Shown here: positions 52,804 through 62,154 of the stretch, piece after piece
Position numbering within the stretch: the stretch's first letter is position 1
Layout of the letters: each line of letters opens with the position of its first letter
NCBI GenBank assembly: GCA_036000105.1
Contig: DASYGE010000002.1
Coordinates: forward strand, 124,001 to 188,000
Length of the DNA stretch: 64,000 nt
Source of the DNA: DASUBN01 sp036000105
Lineage (GTDB): Bacteria > Pseudomonadota > Gammaproteobacteria > Natronospirales > REEB76
Direction of reading: 5' to 3'
Made by a program: the position numbers and the translations under genes
Notes under the pieces: model-generated
What the model was told of the DNA's origin: nothing
The model's input: the letters and a program-made list of their open reading frames with translations, nothing else
Databases searched by the model: none

Positions 52804-55095
52804 TCAATTGGCGCCAAACGCGGCTTGTACGCGTTTCAAAAAGTCCGTGGGTGCAAGATATCCGACCACCCGGTCAGCGGTCAGTTCCTGGCCGTCGGTG
52901 CCAAAGAACATCACGCTGGGCGGCCCGTAGATCATGAAGCGCTTGAAGAGCGCCTGGTCATCCGCGTCGTTGGCGGTCACATCCGCTTGCAGCAGCACCG
53001 CATTGGAGAGTGCCGCCCGCACCTGGGCATCGCTGTAAGTGTCGTGCTCCAGCTCCTTGCAGGCCACGCACCAGTCCGCCGAGAAATCCAGCATCACCGG
53101 CTTCTTGGCGGCCGTGGCCGCGGCGATCTCCCGGTCCAGATCCGCCACGGTCTTGATTCGTTTAAAAGGGAGTGCGCTGACCTGGCTTGCAGCCGGCGCG
53201 CCTGCGGCGCCCGGCATCTCGAAACGCGCCAGGGGGCTGAGGGGATCGTCCCCACCCATCGCGGCACCCACCAGCAGCATCAATCCATAGAGGAGGGCGA
53301 TGATCCCCAAGCCCTTCCAGAGCCGGTGCCAGCCTTTGCTGCCCTGTTCCAGGGCGCCGAGATACACGCCGCAGACGATGGCCAGCGCCGCCCAGAGGGC
53401 GAGGGTCACGGGGCCGGGCAGGATGCGGGACATGAACCAGATGGCCACCGCCAGCATCATCACGCCGAACACATGCTTCACTGCGTTCATCCAGGCGCCG
53501 GCCTTGGGTATGAGCCGGCCGGCGGAGGTACCGACTATCAGCAGCGGCACACCCATGCCGAGACCCAGCGCAAAGAGCGCCACGCCGCCGCGCATCGCCG
53601 AGCCCGTCTCACCGATCACCACCAGCGCCGCCACCAGGGGCGCCGTGATGCAGGGGCCGCAGATCAAGGCCGAGAGCGCCCCCATGATGCCCACGCCCAC
53701 GAAAGCGCCGGCTTTCTGGGCGTTGGCGTGATGCGTGAGATGGGATTGGATGAAGCTCGGCATCTGCAAGTCATAGAGGCCGAACATGGAGAGGGAGAGC
53801 AGCACGAAGATCAGGCTGAACACCGTCAGCACCCAGGGGTTCTGCAGCGCCGCCTGCACGTTTGCCCCAAGGAGGCCCACCACGATGCCGGCCACTGCAT
53901 AAGTGGCGGCCATGGCGAGCACATAGGTGAGGGAGAGTAGAAAGGCGCGACCGGTGGTGAGCTTCTTGCCCTGGCCCACGATGATGCCGGAGATGATCGG
54001 GATCATGGGCAGCACGCAGGGCGTGAAAGTCAGCAGCAGGCCGAAGCCCACGAAGGCCAGGAACACCCAGGCCAGGTTACCGCTGCGCACCAGAGACGCG
54101 AGCCGGTCTTGTTCAGCGATAGGTTGGGCGGCGGGTACCGCTTCCGCCATGGGTCCGGCGGCAGCCATGTCCAGCGCCACCGTGTGGGTGATGGGCGGAT
54201 AGCAGAAGCCCGCCTCGGCGCAGCCCTGATACACCGCGGTGAGGGTGAATTTCCCGGCGCCGTCGTTGCGGGTCACCGGCACCAGCACGTCCACGTCATT
54301 CGGGTAGATCTCGCTGGTGCCGAGATACTGGTCGTTCTTGATCTTTCCTTCAGGGAAATCCGGCGTGCCGAGCTGCACATCCGGGTTATCGCTGGTGAGG
54401 TGGAACTTCTGGCGATAGAGGTAATAGCCAGAGGTCACCTGCCAGCGCAGCTCCAGGGTGTTCTGGTCTTTCGCCTCGGCAGTGAACTTGAAGGCCTGGT
54501 CCGGCGGCAGGAACTTCTGCTGGTCGCTGTTACTGCCAGCGATCAGCGTCGCGAGGTCGGGGGGCTGCACACTTGATGCGGGCACCGTCGCTCCCGGCGT
54601 CGTGCCTCCCGCGACGTTCGTACTTCCCTCGGCAACTGCTCCCGGCGTTGCCCTACCTCCTCCATCCCTGGAGTCGTGTACATCGCCGGCAGCCAACATC
54701 AGGTTCACGTCTTTGTGCTGGGGCGGGTAGCAGAAGCCGATCTCGGCGCAGCCCTGGTACACGATCTCCAGATCCAGCTTGCCTACGCCGGTGTAGGGCA
54801 GGGTGGCGGTGACTTCCTTGTGGTAGATCTCCTGCTTGCCGAAGAAGGGATCTGTCTTGGTCTCGCCGGCCGGGAACTGCGCCGCACCCAGCTTGATGCC
54901 CGTGATGTGGCTGATGAAGCGGAACTTGTCCCTATATAGGTAATAGCCCGGCAGGATGTCCCAGTGCACCGTGATGGTGCCGGGGGCGGCGGTAGCCGTG
55001 AGCTTATAGACCTGATCCGGTGGCAGAGGCTGGGCATCGCCGAAGGCGGCGAGCGGGGAAAGAACCAGAAGAATCAGAAGGAGGATTTTCTTCAT
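52804..55095 (-). CDS. dsbD: Thiol:disulfide interchange protein DsbD with two N-terminal domains
   Basis: Carries electrons from cytosolic thioredoxin to the periplasm. Signal peptide, then a first nDsbD domain (to about residue 140, Cys pair in YQGCAEIGFCYPP), a low-complexity linker (about 140-190, rich in Gly, Thr, Ala, Pro), a second nDsbD domain (Cys pair in YQGCAEAGFCYPP), eight-helix membrane domain with FTPCVLPMIPI and CGPCITAPLVAAL, and a C-terminal thioredoxin domain with FSADWCVACKELEH. Usual DsbD has one N-terminal domain and about 570-620 residues; this has 763. Its start overlaps the cutA stop by four bases. Confidence 0.92.
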   Translation of the reverse strand: MKKILLLILLVLSPLAAFGDAQPLPPDQVYKLTATAAPGTITVHWDILPGYYLYRDKFRFISHITGIKLGAAQFPAGETKTDPFFGKQEIYHKEVTATLPYTGVGKLDLEIVYQGCAEIGFCYPPQHKDVNLMLAAGDVHDSRDGGGRATPGAVAEGSTNVAGGTTPGATVPASSVQPPDLATLIAGSNSDQQKFLPPDQAFKFTAEAKDQNTLELRWQVTSGYYLYRQKFHLTSDNPDVQLGTPDFPEGKIKNDQYLGTSEIYPNDVDVLVPVTRNDGAGKFTLTAVYQGCAEAGFCYPPITHTVALDMAAAGPMAEAVPAAQPIAEQDRLASLVRSGNLAWVFLAFVGFGLLLTFTPCVLPMIPIISGIIVGQGKKLTTGRAFLLSLTYVLAMAATYAVAGIVVGLLGANVQAALQNPWVLTVFSLIFVLLSLSMFGLYDLQMPSFIQSHLTHHANAQKAGAFVGVGIMGALSALICGPCITAPLVAALVVIGETGSAMRGGVALFALGLGMGVPLLIVGTSAGRLIPKAGAWMNAVKHVFGVMMLAVAIWFMSRILPGPVTLALWAALAIVCGVYLGALEQGSKGWHRLWKGLGIIALLYGLMLLVGAAMGGDDPLSPLARFEMPGAAGAPAASQVSALPFKRIKTVADLDREIAAATAAKKPVMLDFSADWCVACKELEHDTYSDAQVRAALSNAVLLQADVTANDADDQALFKRFMIYGPPSVMFFGTDGQELTADRVVGYLAPTDFLKRVQAAFGAN
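54628..54672. repeat. Repeat segment within the dsbD linker
   Basis: CTCGGCAACTGCTCC followed by GCGTTGC and CTACC here is shared with the intergenic element at 36329-36371 (about 80 per cent over 45 bases). Within dsbD it encodes part of the linker between the two N-terminal domains, so an intergenic-type repeat is being read as protein. Confidence 0.55.
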
Positions 55096-55412
55096 TTCGT
55101 GCTTTCCGTTAAGAAATTTAAGTACTCGCTGCTTCCAGCCGTAATAGGCAGCGCAATGATCTCCGGCAAATCATATGGGTGCAGCGCCTTGATCCGCTGC
55201 TTCAGGGCCTCGAACTTTGATACGACCGTCTTGATGATGAGCAGGCATTCTGACGCCTTCTCCACCTTGCCCTGCCAGCGGTAAGTAGAACTCACGCCTG
55301 GCAGCAGATTCACGCAGGCGGCCAGCCTTTCTTCCACCAGGGCTTCCGCGATGCGCTCGCCGGTCTTTCGGTCCGGCACCGTGCAGAGCGTAACTATATG
55401 ATTTTCGGCCAT
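55092..55412 (-). CDS. cutA: Divalent-cation tolerance protein CutA
   Basis: A 106-residue CutA1 protein: VTLCTVPDRKTGERIAEALV, ACVNLLPGVSSTYRWQGKVE and HPYDLPEIIALPI, the typical trimer-forming motifs. Shares ATGA with dsbD downstream. It is divergent from groES; cutA-dsbD next to groESL is common in this class. Confidence 0.93.
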   Translation of the reverse strand: MAENHIVTLCTVPDRKTGERIAEALVEERLAACVNLLPGVSSTYRWQGKVEKASECLLIIKTVVSKFEALKQRIKALHPYDLPEIIALPITAGSSEYLNFLTESTK

Positions 55413-55450
55413 TATCCCTCGGTGGCTACTATTTGCTCAGCGCCAAGCCC

Positions 55451-55505
55451 TTGAATAATCCGGGGTTAGTCTCTATTATTAGCACTCACTCCGGATGAGT
55501 GCCAA
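55451..55505 (+). promoter_or_regulatory. groESL promoter with CIRCE element (HrcA operator)
   Basis: TTGAAT (55451-55456), 17 bases, TATTAT (55474-55479). The CIRCE inverted repeat TTAGCACTC-N9-GAGTGCCAA follows at 55479-55505; consensus is TTAGCACTC-N9-GAGTGCTAA, so one base differs. CCCTTGAA at the -35 also resembles a heat-shock sigma-32 -35 element. Repression by HrcA is expected. Confidence 0.85.
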
Positions 55506-55572
55506 CAGCGCTTTCCGAGCTTCCAATTATGACCCCTCCAACCCGTAAATGATTTCGTCAGGAGAGCTTTCC

Positions 55573-55869
55573 ATGAAGATTCGTCCACTGCACGACCGGG
55601 TGATTATCAAGCGCCTGGAATCGGAAACCAAGACCGCCGGCGGCATCCTCATCCCCGACAGCGCCACCGAGAAGCCCAGCAAGGGCAAGGTCATCGCCAT
55701 CGGTAAGGGCAAGGTCCTGGAAGACGGCACTGTGCGTCCGCTCGACGTGAAAGTCGGCGACGAAGTGCTGTTCGGCAAGTACAGCGGCAACGAGATCAAA
55801 GACGGTAAAGACGAACTCGTTGTGATGCGCGAGGAAGACATCATGGGTGTGATCGAGCACAGCAAGTAA
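55573..55869 (+). CDS. groES: Co-chaperonin GroES
   Basis: A 98-residue GroEL cap: MKIRPLHDRVIIKRLESETK, the mobile loop ETKTAGGILIPDSA, VLFGKYSGNEI and MREEDIMGVIE. GGAGAG 6 bases before the ATG fixes the start; the frame upstream to 55549 has no site. Controlled by the CIRCE promoter and followed by groEL after 54 bases. Confidence 0.96.
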   Translation: MKIRPLHDRVIIKRLESETKTAGGILIPDSATEKPSKGKVIAIGKGKVLEDGTVRPLDVKVGDEVLFGKYSGNEIKDGKDELVVMREEDIMGVIEHSK

Positions 55870-55923
55870 GCCTTCTCCGCCCGTCTTAATCCCAATTCTC
55901 AAGAATCAATCGAGGAACTAGCA

Positions 55924-57550
<1,627 letters not shown>

Positions 57551-57558
<8 letters not shown>

Positions 57559-57579
57559 CCAACGAAGTTGGTTAGAAAT
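57551..57579. repeat. Perfect inverted repeat containing the groEL stop codon
   Basis: ATTTCTAACCAAC (57551-57563), loop GAA, GTTGGTTAGAAAT (57567-57579): 13-base arms. The left arm includes the last codons and the TAA of groEL. It precedes the terminator by 12 bases and would protect or shape the 3' end. Confidence 0.7.
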
Positions 57580-57590
57580 GTCGAAGAAAC

Positions 57591-57620
57591 AAAAAGCCCC
57601 GCAGAAACGCGGGGCTTTTT
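57591..57620 (+). terminator. Rho-independent terminator of groESL
   Basis: GCCCCGC (57596-57602), loop AGAAAC, GCGGGGC (57609-57615), followed by TTTTT and preceded by AAAAA. Confidence 0.9.
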
Positions 57621-58131
57621 CATTCATGTCGCCCACCAACTCGGGATGGGCGGGGACATGGGCTCGCCGCATGCGGCGAGCGACCGGCCAGGGAAGGCCG
57701 GGCTGGTCGGCAGTCCAGGGAAGGAGCAGTGAGTGGATGTATGGGACCTGGAGAGGTGGCGTTTGTCGCCTTTATCTAAGAGGGTGGGCTTCCGTCCCAC
57801 GGACGGGTGACTTTTGTGGCGTCAAAAGTCACCAAAACCGCTCCTCCGGAGCGCGGGCCGCGGAAGCTGCGACTGCCCTGCGCGCGGGACCTCGCCGCGG
57901 AGCTTCACACACGGCACATCCTTGGTGCCGGGTGTGAAGGCGCCGCCATCCCCGGGTGGCACCCCTGCGGGCTAACCTTGCTCAGTCCAGTGCTCGGCGC
58001 GCGCTACGGGTGGGCAGAGGCAGTCTTACGGGCCGGCCTTGCTTGCTTTAAAGCCGATTGCTGTGATCGACAAATCTCAGAATTTAGTCTAAACTTAGCT
58101 CTGATCTCATTGACCCAACTCCGAAAATAGG
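57621..58131. other. Repeat-rich gap before the AT-rich island
   Basis: No convincing gene in 510 bases, although GC-rich open frames cross it. It holds the palindrome GCTCGCCGCATGCGGCGAGC (57662-57681, core shared with 26148-26167), CCGTCC/GGACGG (57792-57806), and a perfect stem GGTGACTTTTG/CAAAAGTCACC (57806-57833). GC content falls sharply after about 58050, where the island begins. Confidence 0.6.
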
Positions 58132-59256
58132 ATGACCGGGATGGGGCCGAAGATCTGCGACGTCTATGCCGGGGTGGGCGGCATAAGCTTAGGTGCCAGC
58201 CGGGCCGGGTTCCATCTTTCTGCCGCTGTTGAGTGGGACGAAATTACCCTAGCCACTCATGCCAAGAATTTCCCAAAGTCTAAGCACCTAAAGATCGATG
58301 TATCGACGCTCACTGGGCGTGACCTACTTGTGCAAGCTGGGTTATCGCGGGGTGAGCTCGACGGTCTAGTTGGCGGGCCACCGTGTCAAGGTTTCAGCAT
58401 CATGGGCAAGCGCCGACCAGGCGATGCCCGCAATAATCTATTTGTAGACTTTTTTCGTCTTGTTGCCGAGGCTAAGCCAAAATTTTTCCTGGCGGAAAAT
58501 GTGCCAGGGATACTCGATAGCCAATACGACAAAATGCGCCGGGCGGCCTTAAGCCATGTAACTAGAAAGTACGTAGTCTTGCCCCCGGTAGTATTGAAAG
58601 CGTCGACTTTTGGCGCGCCGACGACACGAACGCGTGTGTTTTTCTTTGGGTATTTGGCTAGTGCGTTTAAGAAGGACATTACAGAAGACGATTTCAGACC
58701 TATCCAGACATCGTCTGTCTACGTTCAAGAAGCACTCCGTGGCTTACCGACCTGGATATCGCCTGATTGGCAGAGTGAAGAGCAGGGCTATCGCCAGTTG
58801 CGATCATTTGCAGAAACCGAATTCCTGCATAAGGCGGCTAATGCAATCCCCCGGAATGTGGGTGATCAAAAGACGATATCGATGCTTTTGGACCGAGATA
58901 TCGTTACCGGATGTTTGGGGACCGTGCATAGGCCGGATGTAATTCGTCGCTTTAATCGATTAAAGCCGGGCGAACAAGACAAGATAGGGAAGATGGTGCG
59001 GCTAAACCCAAAGGGATTTTGCCCCACGATTCGGGCTGGAACTACGAAAGAGCATGGGCATTTTCAGTCGTTGCGGCCAGTGCACTATTCTCAGCCGCGA
59101 GTAATTACACCCAGAGAAGCAGCCCGACTGCAGACATTTCCCGATTGGTTTACATTCCATGGAACGCGGTATCATAGTTTTAGACAGATTGGTAATAGTG
59201 TTCCACCACTTTTAGCTGAAAAGATATTGTCGGTAGTTAGGAAGAGATTGCGATAA
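58132..59256 (+). CDS. C5-cytosine DNA methyltransferase
   Basis: A 374-residue Dcm/M.HhaI-type enzyme. Motif I DVYAGVGGISLG (residues 10-21), motif IV GGPPCQGFSIMG with catalytic Cys 85, motif VI LAENVPG (ENV 122-124), a target-recognition region roughly 190-330, then PREAARLQTFPDWF (IX) and RQIGNSVPPLL (X). All catalytic motifs are intact. The start at 58132 or 58141 (MGPKICD) is open. It heads the AT-richer module and lies 48 bases before the GHKL gene start. The target sequence cannot be read from the protein. Confidence 0.93.
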   Translation: MTGMGPKICDVYAGVGGISLGASRAGFHLSAAVEWDEITLATHAKNFPKSKHLKIDVSTLTGRDLLVQAGLSRGELDGLVGGPPCQGFSIMGKRRPGDARNNLFVDFFRLVAEAKPKFFLAENVPGILDSQYDKMRRAALSHVTRKYVVLPPVVLKASTFGAPTTRTRVFFFGYLASAFKKDITEDDFRPIQTSSVYVQEALRGLPTWISPDWQSEEQGYRQLRSFAETEFLHKAANAIPRNVGDQKTISMLLDRDIVTGCLGTVHRPDVIRRFNRLKPGEQDKIGKMVRLNPKGFCPTIRAGTTKEHGHFQSLRPVHYSQPRVITPREAARLQTFPDWFTFHGTRYHSFRQIGNSVPPLLAEKILSVVRKRLR

Positions 59257-59304
59257 CAATTGCTTCTGTTTAAGAGTGGGCTGGATGTCACAGGGAGATC
59301 AGAC

Positions 59305-60690
59305 GTGACTAATGGAAAAAGCGACCACTCTCAGTCTTCTGATAAATCTCGAGCACAAGGTTCGCCAACGAAAGATTTTTTCGTGCGAATGATTACGCGC
59401 GATATAACTCTTGCCGACTGCATTATGGATTTGGTCGACAACGCAGTTGATGGAGCTAGGCGCACGGCCAAGGTCGAAGGGCGCAAGAACAATGTTGACT
59501 ATTTGAAAGGTTTCTTCGTAGAAATTAATCCCACGGGATCGCAATTGTCGGTCAATGATAATTGCGGTGGTATCTCGCTAAGTGATGCCATCAATTATGC
59601 TTTTCACTTCGGTAGAAAGAAAGATGCTCCCCGCGATGTTGAGACATCGATCGGGCTTTATGGAATTGGAATGAAGCGCGCAATATTTAAGATTGGTCGT
59701 CACGCAAGCATCGAGTCAGTTACAAATACGAAGGGAGAACACTTCACAGTAATAGTAGATGTAGATTCTTGGGAAAGAAAATCTGAAGATTGGGATTTCG
59801 ACATCGACGAATCTGTGACTTCGACTACAGTCGGAACTAGAATCACAATTGACAAGATATATGCTTCGATATCGTCAGCGTTCGTAGATCAAAGTTTCAT
59901 AAATGGCTTAATTAAAACAATGGCTCGTGACTATGCTTTTATTCTAAAAAGGGGATTCGAAATTAGAGTTCGCACAGAAGACGGGATAAAACTTGTACCG
60001 AAATACGACTACAAGCTAAAAAAGGATTCCGATTTCTCGCCTGGCATCATCGCCTACATGGACGAAGGCGTCCATGTGAGAATTATTTGCGGTATTGCGA
60101 ATGATCTGCCTAATGAAATTCCAGACGAGCTGAGACAAGAGAAGGCGGAATATTCTGGCTGGTATGTGATTTGTAACGATCGTGTAGTAGTGGCTGGAGA
60201 TAAAACTGATCTTACAGTTTGGGGAAATAACGATTTCCCGGGGTGGCATCCCCAATACAATGGATTTGCAGGTTTTCTCTTTATGTCTTCGGAAGAAGAT
60301 GCTAGCAAACTCCCATGGAAAACAACCAAACGCGAGGTGGACACAAGCGATTTGCATTATCAAAGAGCGATTACCCACATGAAGTCGCTGACCAGACAGT
60401 TCATTGACTACACAAATGCTAGAAAAGGTGATCCAGAAACTGCTAAGAAGAAGGAAAGCCAAGCGGCTTCTGTAAGTATCACCGAATTTAAACACGAACA
60501 GGTCTCTATGCGACTTCCTTCCGTAAACGCCAAGGTATCGAAGGAAAAGACGATTCAGATTTCATTTAGTAAACCAATTGAAAAAGTAAAAAAAGCTGCT
60601 GACGCCATGGGGGATTTTAGTCTTTCAGCGCGCGAGGTTGGTTCCAAGGCGTTCGATTACTTTTATAATCTAGAAGTGGAGGACAAATAA
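59305..60690 (+). CDS. MutL/MORC-like GHKL ATPase of a modification/defence module
   Basis: A 461-residue protein with a Hsp90-type (GHKL) ATPase fold: PTKDFFVRMITRDITLADCI, N box MDLVDNAVDG (41-50), G1 box NDNCGGI (84-90), G2 box GLYGIGMKRA (117-126). Then an S5-like part with GIIAYMDEGVHVRIICGI and WKTTKREVDTSD. The GTG start has GGGAG seven bases upstream. Prokaryotic MutL/MORC-type ATPases have been described next to cytosine methylases and Vsr-like nucleases in restriction-modification loci; the same company is found here. Expected to act as an ATP-gated clamp on DNA; this is inference. Confidence 0.85.
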   Translation: MTNGKSDHSQSSDKSRAQGSPTKDFFVRMITRDITLADCIMDLVDNAVDGARRTAKVEGRKNNVDYLKGFFVEINPTGSQLSVNDNCGGISLSDAINYAFHFGRKKDAPRDVETSIGLYGIGMKRAIFKIGRHASIESVTNTKGEHFTVIVDVDSWERKSEDWDFDIDESVTSTTVGTRITIDKIYASISSAFVDQSFINGLIKTMARDYAFILKRGFEIRVRTEDGIKLVPKYDYKLKKDSDFSPGIIAYMDEGVHVRIICGIANDLPNEIPDELRQEKAEYSGWYVICNDRVVVAGDKTDLTVWGNNDFPGWHPQYNGFAGFLFMSSEEDASKLPWKTTKREVDTSDLHYQRAITHMKSLTRQFIDYTNARKGDPETAKKKESQAASVSITEFKHEQVSMRLPSVNAKVSKEKTIQISFSKPIEKVKKAADAMGDFSLSAREVGSKAFDYFYNLEVEDK

Positions 60691-61697
60691 TGTCCTCACA
60701 AGAAACCCCATCTTTTCAGCGTATTAACTACTCAATACGGACGAATAAAAACATAGAGCGGAAACTGCTCTTCGACGCACTTATGCGGTTGCCGTCTAGC
60801 TTTAGTCTAGATCGCTACAGATATCTCGGGTTTGGTTCGATGTGGTTCGTAGATTTTATATTCGCACATCGATTACTCCGAATTTCTTCTATGTGGTCTA
60901 TTGAGCATGAAAAAAGCTCATCGCGTGCTGACTACAACAAACCTTATGATTGTATAGAAATAAAACCTGGTGCTGCGACTGATGTGTTAACCAGCATGAC
61001 AGATGAGGAATGGACTACGCCATTAGTTGCGTGGCTGGACTACGACGGCAGGTTTGACCAGGATGTCCGTTCAGACTGCGAGCTACTTTTCACGAGAGCT
61101 AAAGCCGGTAGCGTCATTGTTATAACGGTTAATGCATATAGAAATAATTATAGAACTTTAATAAAACCTGGGGAATGGAACCCCTCTGTTCACGCCCTTA
61201 GGGATTTGTTTGGTGATTCGCTTCCCGATTCTGATCTTCCACCCGAACCACGTGATATTGAGTTTTCAAAATTTCCCAATCTGCTCGCAAGTTCCATTTT
61301 AAATTTAATGACACGTATCGTGAGAACAAATGGCCGTGGATCAGATGGTTTTCCTGATCGATTTGTACCGCTATTTTCCTTTGAGCATAGCGATAGCTCC
61401 CCTATGGTTACAGTTGGAGGAATAGTAACGGAGTGGCGGCGAATTCCAGAATTAGAGGCAACTCTAGGTCTGCAAGCTGATGCATTATTCGAGGGAGGTG
61501 CAAAGATGCGCGAAATTCTCGATTTAATTCCCATTACTATAAAAGAGAAGCTGGCGCTTGATAGGCTATTGCCATGTTCGGATGAGGAATTTGATATTCG
61601 GTTCGGCGGTTCAGGAATAAAATTGGATTTAGAGCAGGCGAAAAAATACCGCCGCTTGTACGCGCACTTTCCGGTATTTGCCGAGACATTGCTCTAG
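60690..61697 (+). CDS. Rossmann-type putative methyltransferase of the module
   Basis: A 335-residue protein. The N-terminal half looks like a SAM-binding fold: RYRYLGFGSMWFVDFIFAH (45-60) as a glycine-rich motif, MWSIEHEKS (68-76) ending in an acid as in motif II, and PLVAWLDYDGRFD (111-123) as motif IV. I associate this with putative O-methyltransferases seen near such ATPases, with moderate trust. The C-terminal part (FDIRFGGSGIKLDLEQAKKY) is unknown. It overlaps the ATPase stop (TAATG) with GGAGG before it, so the two proteins are made together. Confidence 0.65.
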   Translation: MSSQETPSFQRINYSIRTNKNIERKLLFDALMRLPSSFSLDRYRYLGFGSMWFVDFIFAHRLLRISSMWSIEHEKSSSRADYNKPYDCIEIKPGAATDVLTSMTDEEWTTPLVAWLDYDGRFDQDVRSDCELLFTRAKAGSVIVITVNAYRNNYRTLIKPGEWNPSVHALRDLFGDSLPDSDLPPEPRDIEFSKFPNLLASSILNLMTRIVRTNGRGSDGFPDRFVPLFSFEHSDSSPMVTVGGIVTEWRRIPELEATLGLQADALFEGGAKMREILDLIPITIKEKLALDRLLPCSDEEFDIRFGGSGIKLDLEQAKKYRRLYAHFPVFAETLL

Positions 61698-61701
61698 GTT
61701 G

Positions 61702-62106
61702 CTAATTCCTCACGAAGCGTTCGAGCCTAGCAAACACCGTAGACTCGGACTTTAGTTGGCATTGCCATACGACAATAGTTTTCCATCCAAGAGCCCTCAA
61801 TCGTCTCCTATTGGAAGTATCACGAGTTTTATTGCTTTTAATTTTTTCTTTCCAATAGATCAAATTAGATTTTGGAAGCTGTCCCCAACGACAAAGATGG
61901 CCATGCCAGAAGCAACCGTGAACAAAGATCACTTTCTTGATCTGAATTAGAACAATGTCCGGCTTGCCAGGTAGATCTTTAGGGTTAAGCTTATGACGTA
62001 AACGCATCTTCCTGATCAATCGCCGTACTATCAGCTCTGGTCCCGTATTTTTTGTCTTAACGGAACGCATAATGAATCTGCGTCGAGTGGGAGTTCTCGT
62101 ATCCAT
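61702..62106 (-). CDS. vsr: Vsr-type very short patch repair endonuclease
   Basis: A 134-residue Vsr nuclease. MRSVKTKNTGPELIVRRLI, LPGKPDIVLIQIKKVIFVHG (catalytic Asp 50) and CFWHGHLCRWG are clear. Cysteines 65, 72 and 116 and His 70 have the spacing of the zinc ligands of E. coli Vsr. Vsr nicks at T:G mismatches left by deamination of 5-methylcytosine; related proteins serve as nucleases in restriction systems. It is on the minus strand, convergent and 4 bases from the preceding gene. The frame to 62166 has a possible earlier start, but MDTRTPTRRR fits the family. Confidence 0.9.
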   Translation of the reverse strand: MDTRTPTRRRFIMRSVKTKNTGPELIVRRLIRKMRLRHKLNPKDLPGKPDIVLIQIKKVIFVHGCFWHGHLCRWGQLPKSNLIYWKEKIKSNKTRDTSNRRRLRALGWKTIVVWQCQLKSESTVFARLERFVRN

Positions 62107-62154
62107 AGGGTTATTGTAAGCGCTGAATACCGACCGACAAGGATGGGAATAGCT

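Noticed and set aside
57578..58130. Two overlapping open frames in the gap after groEL
   Set aside because: They run through the terminator and palindromic repeats; the translations look like repeat-derived sequence with no domain or ribosome site.
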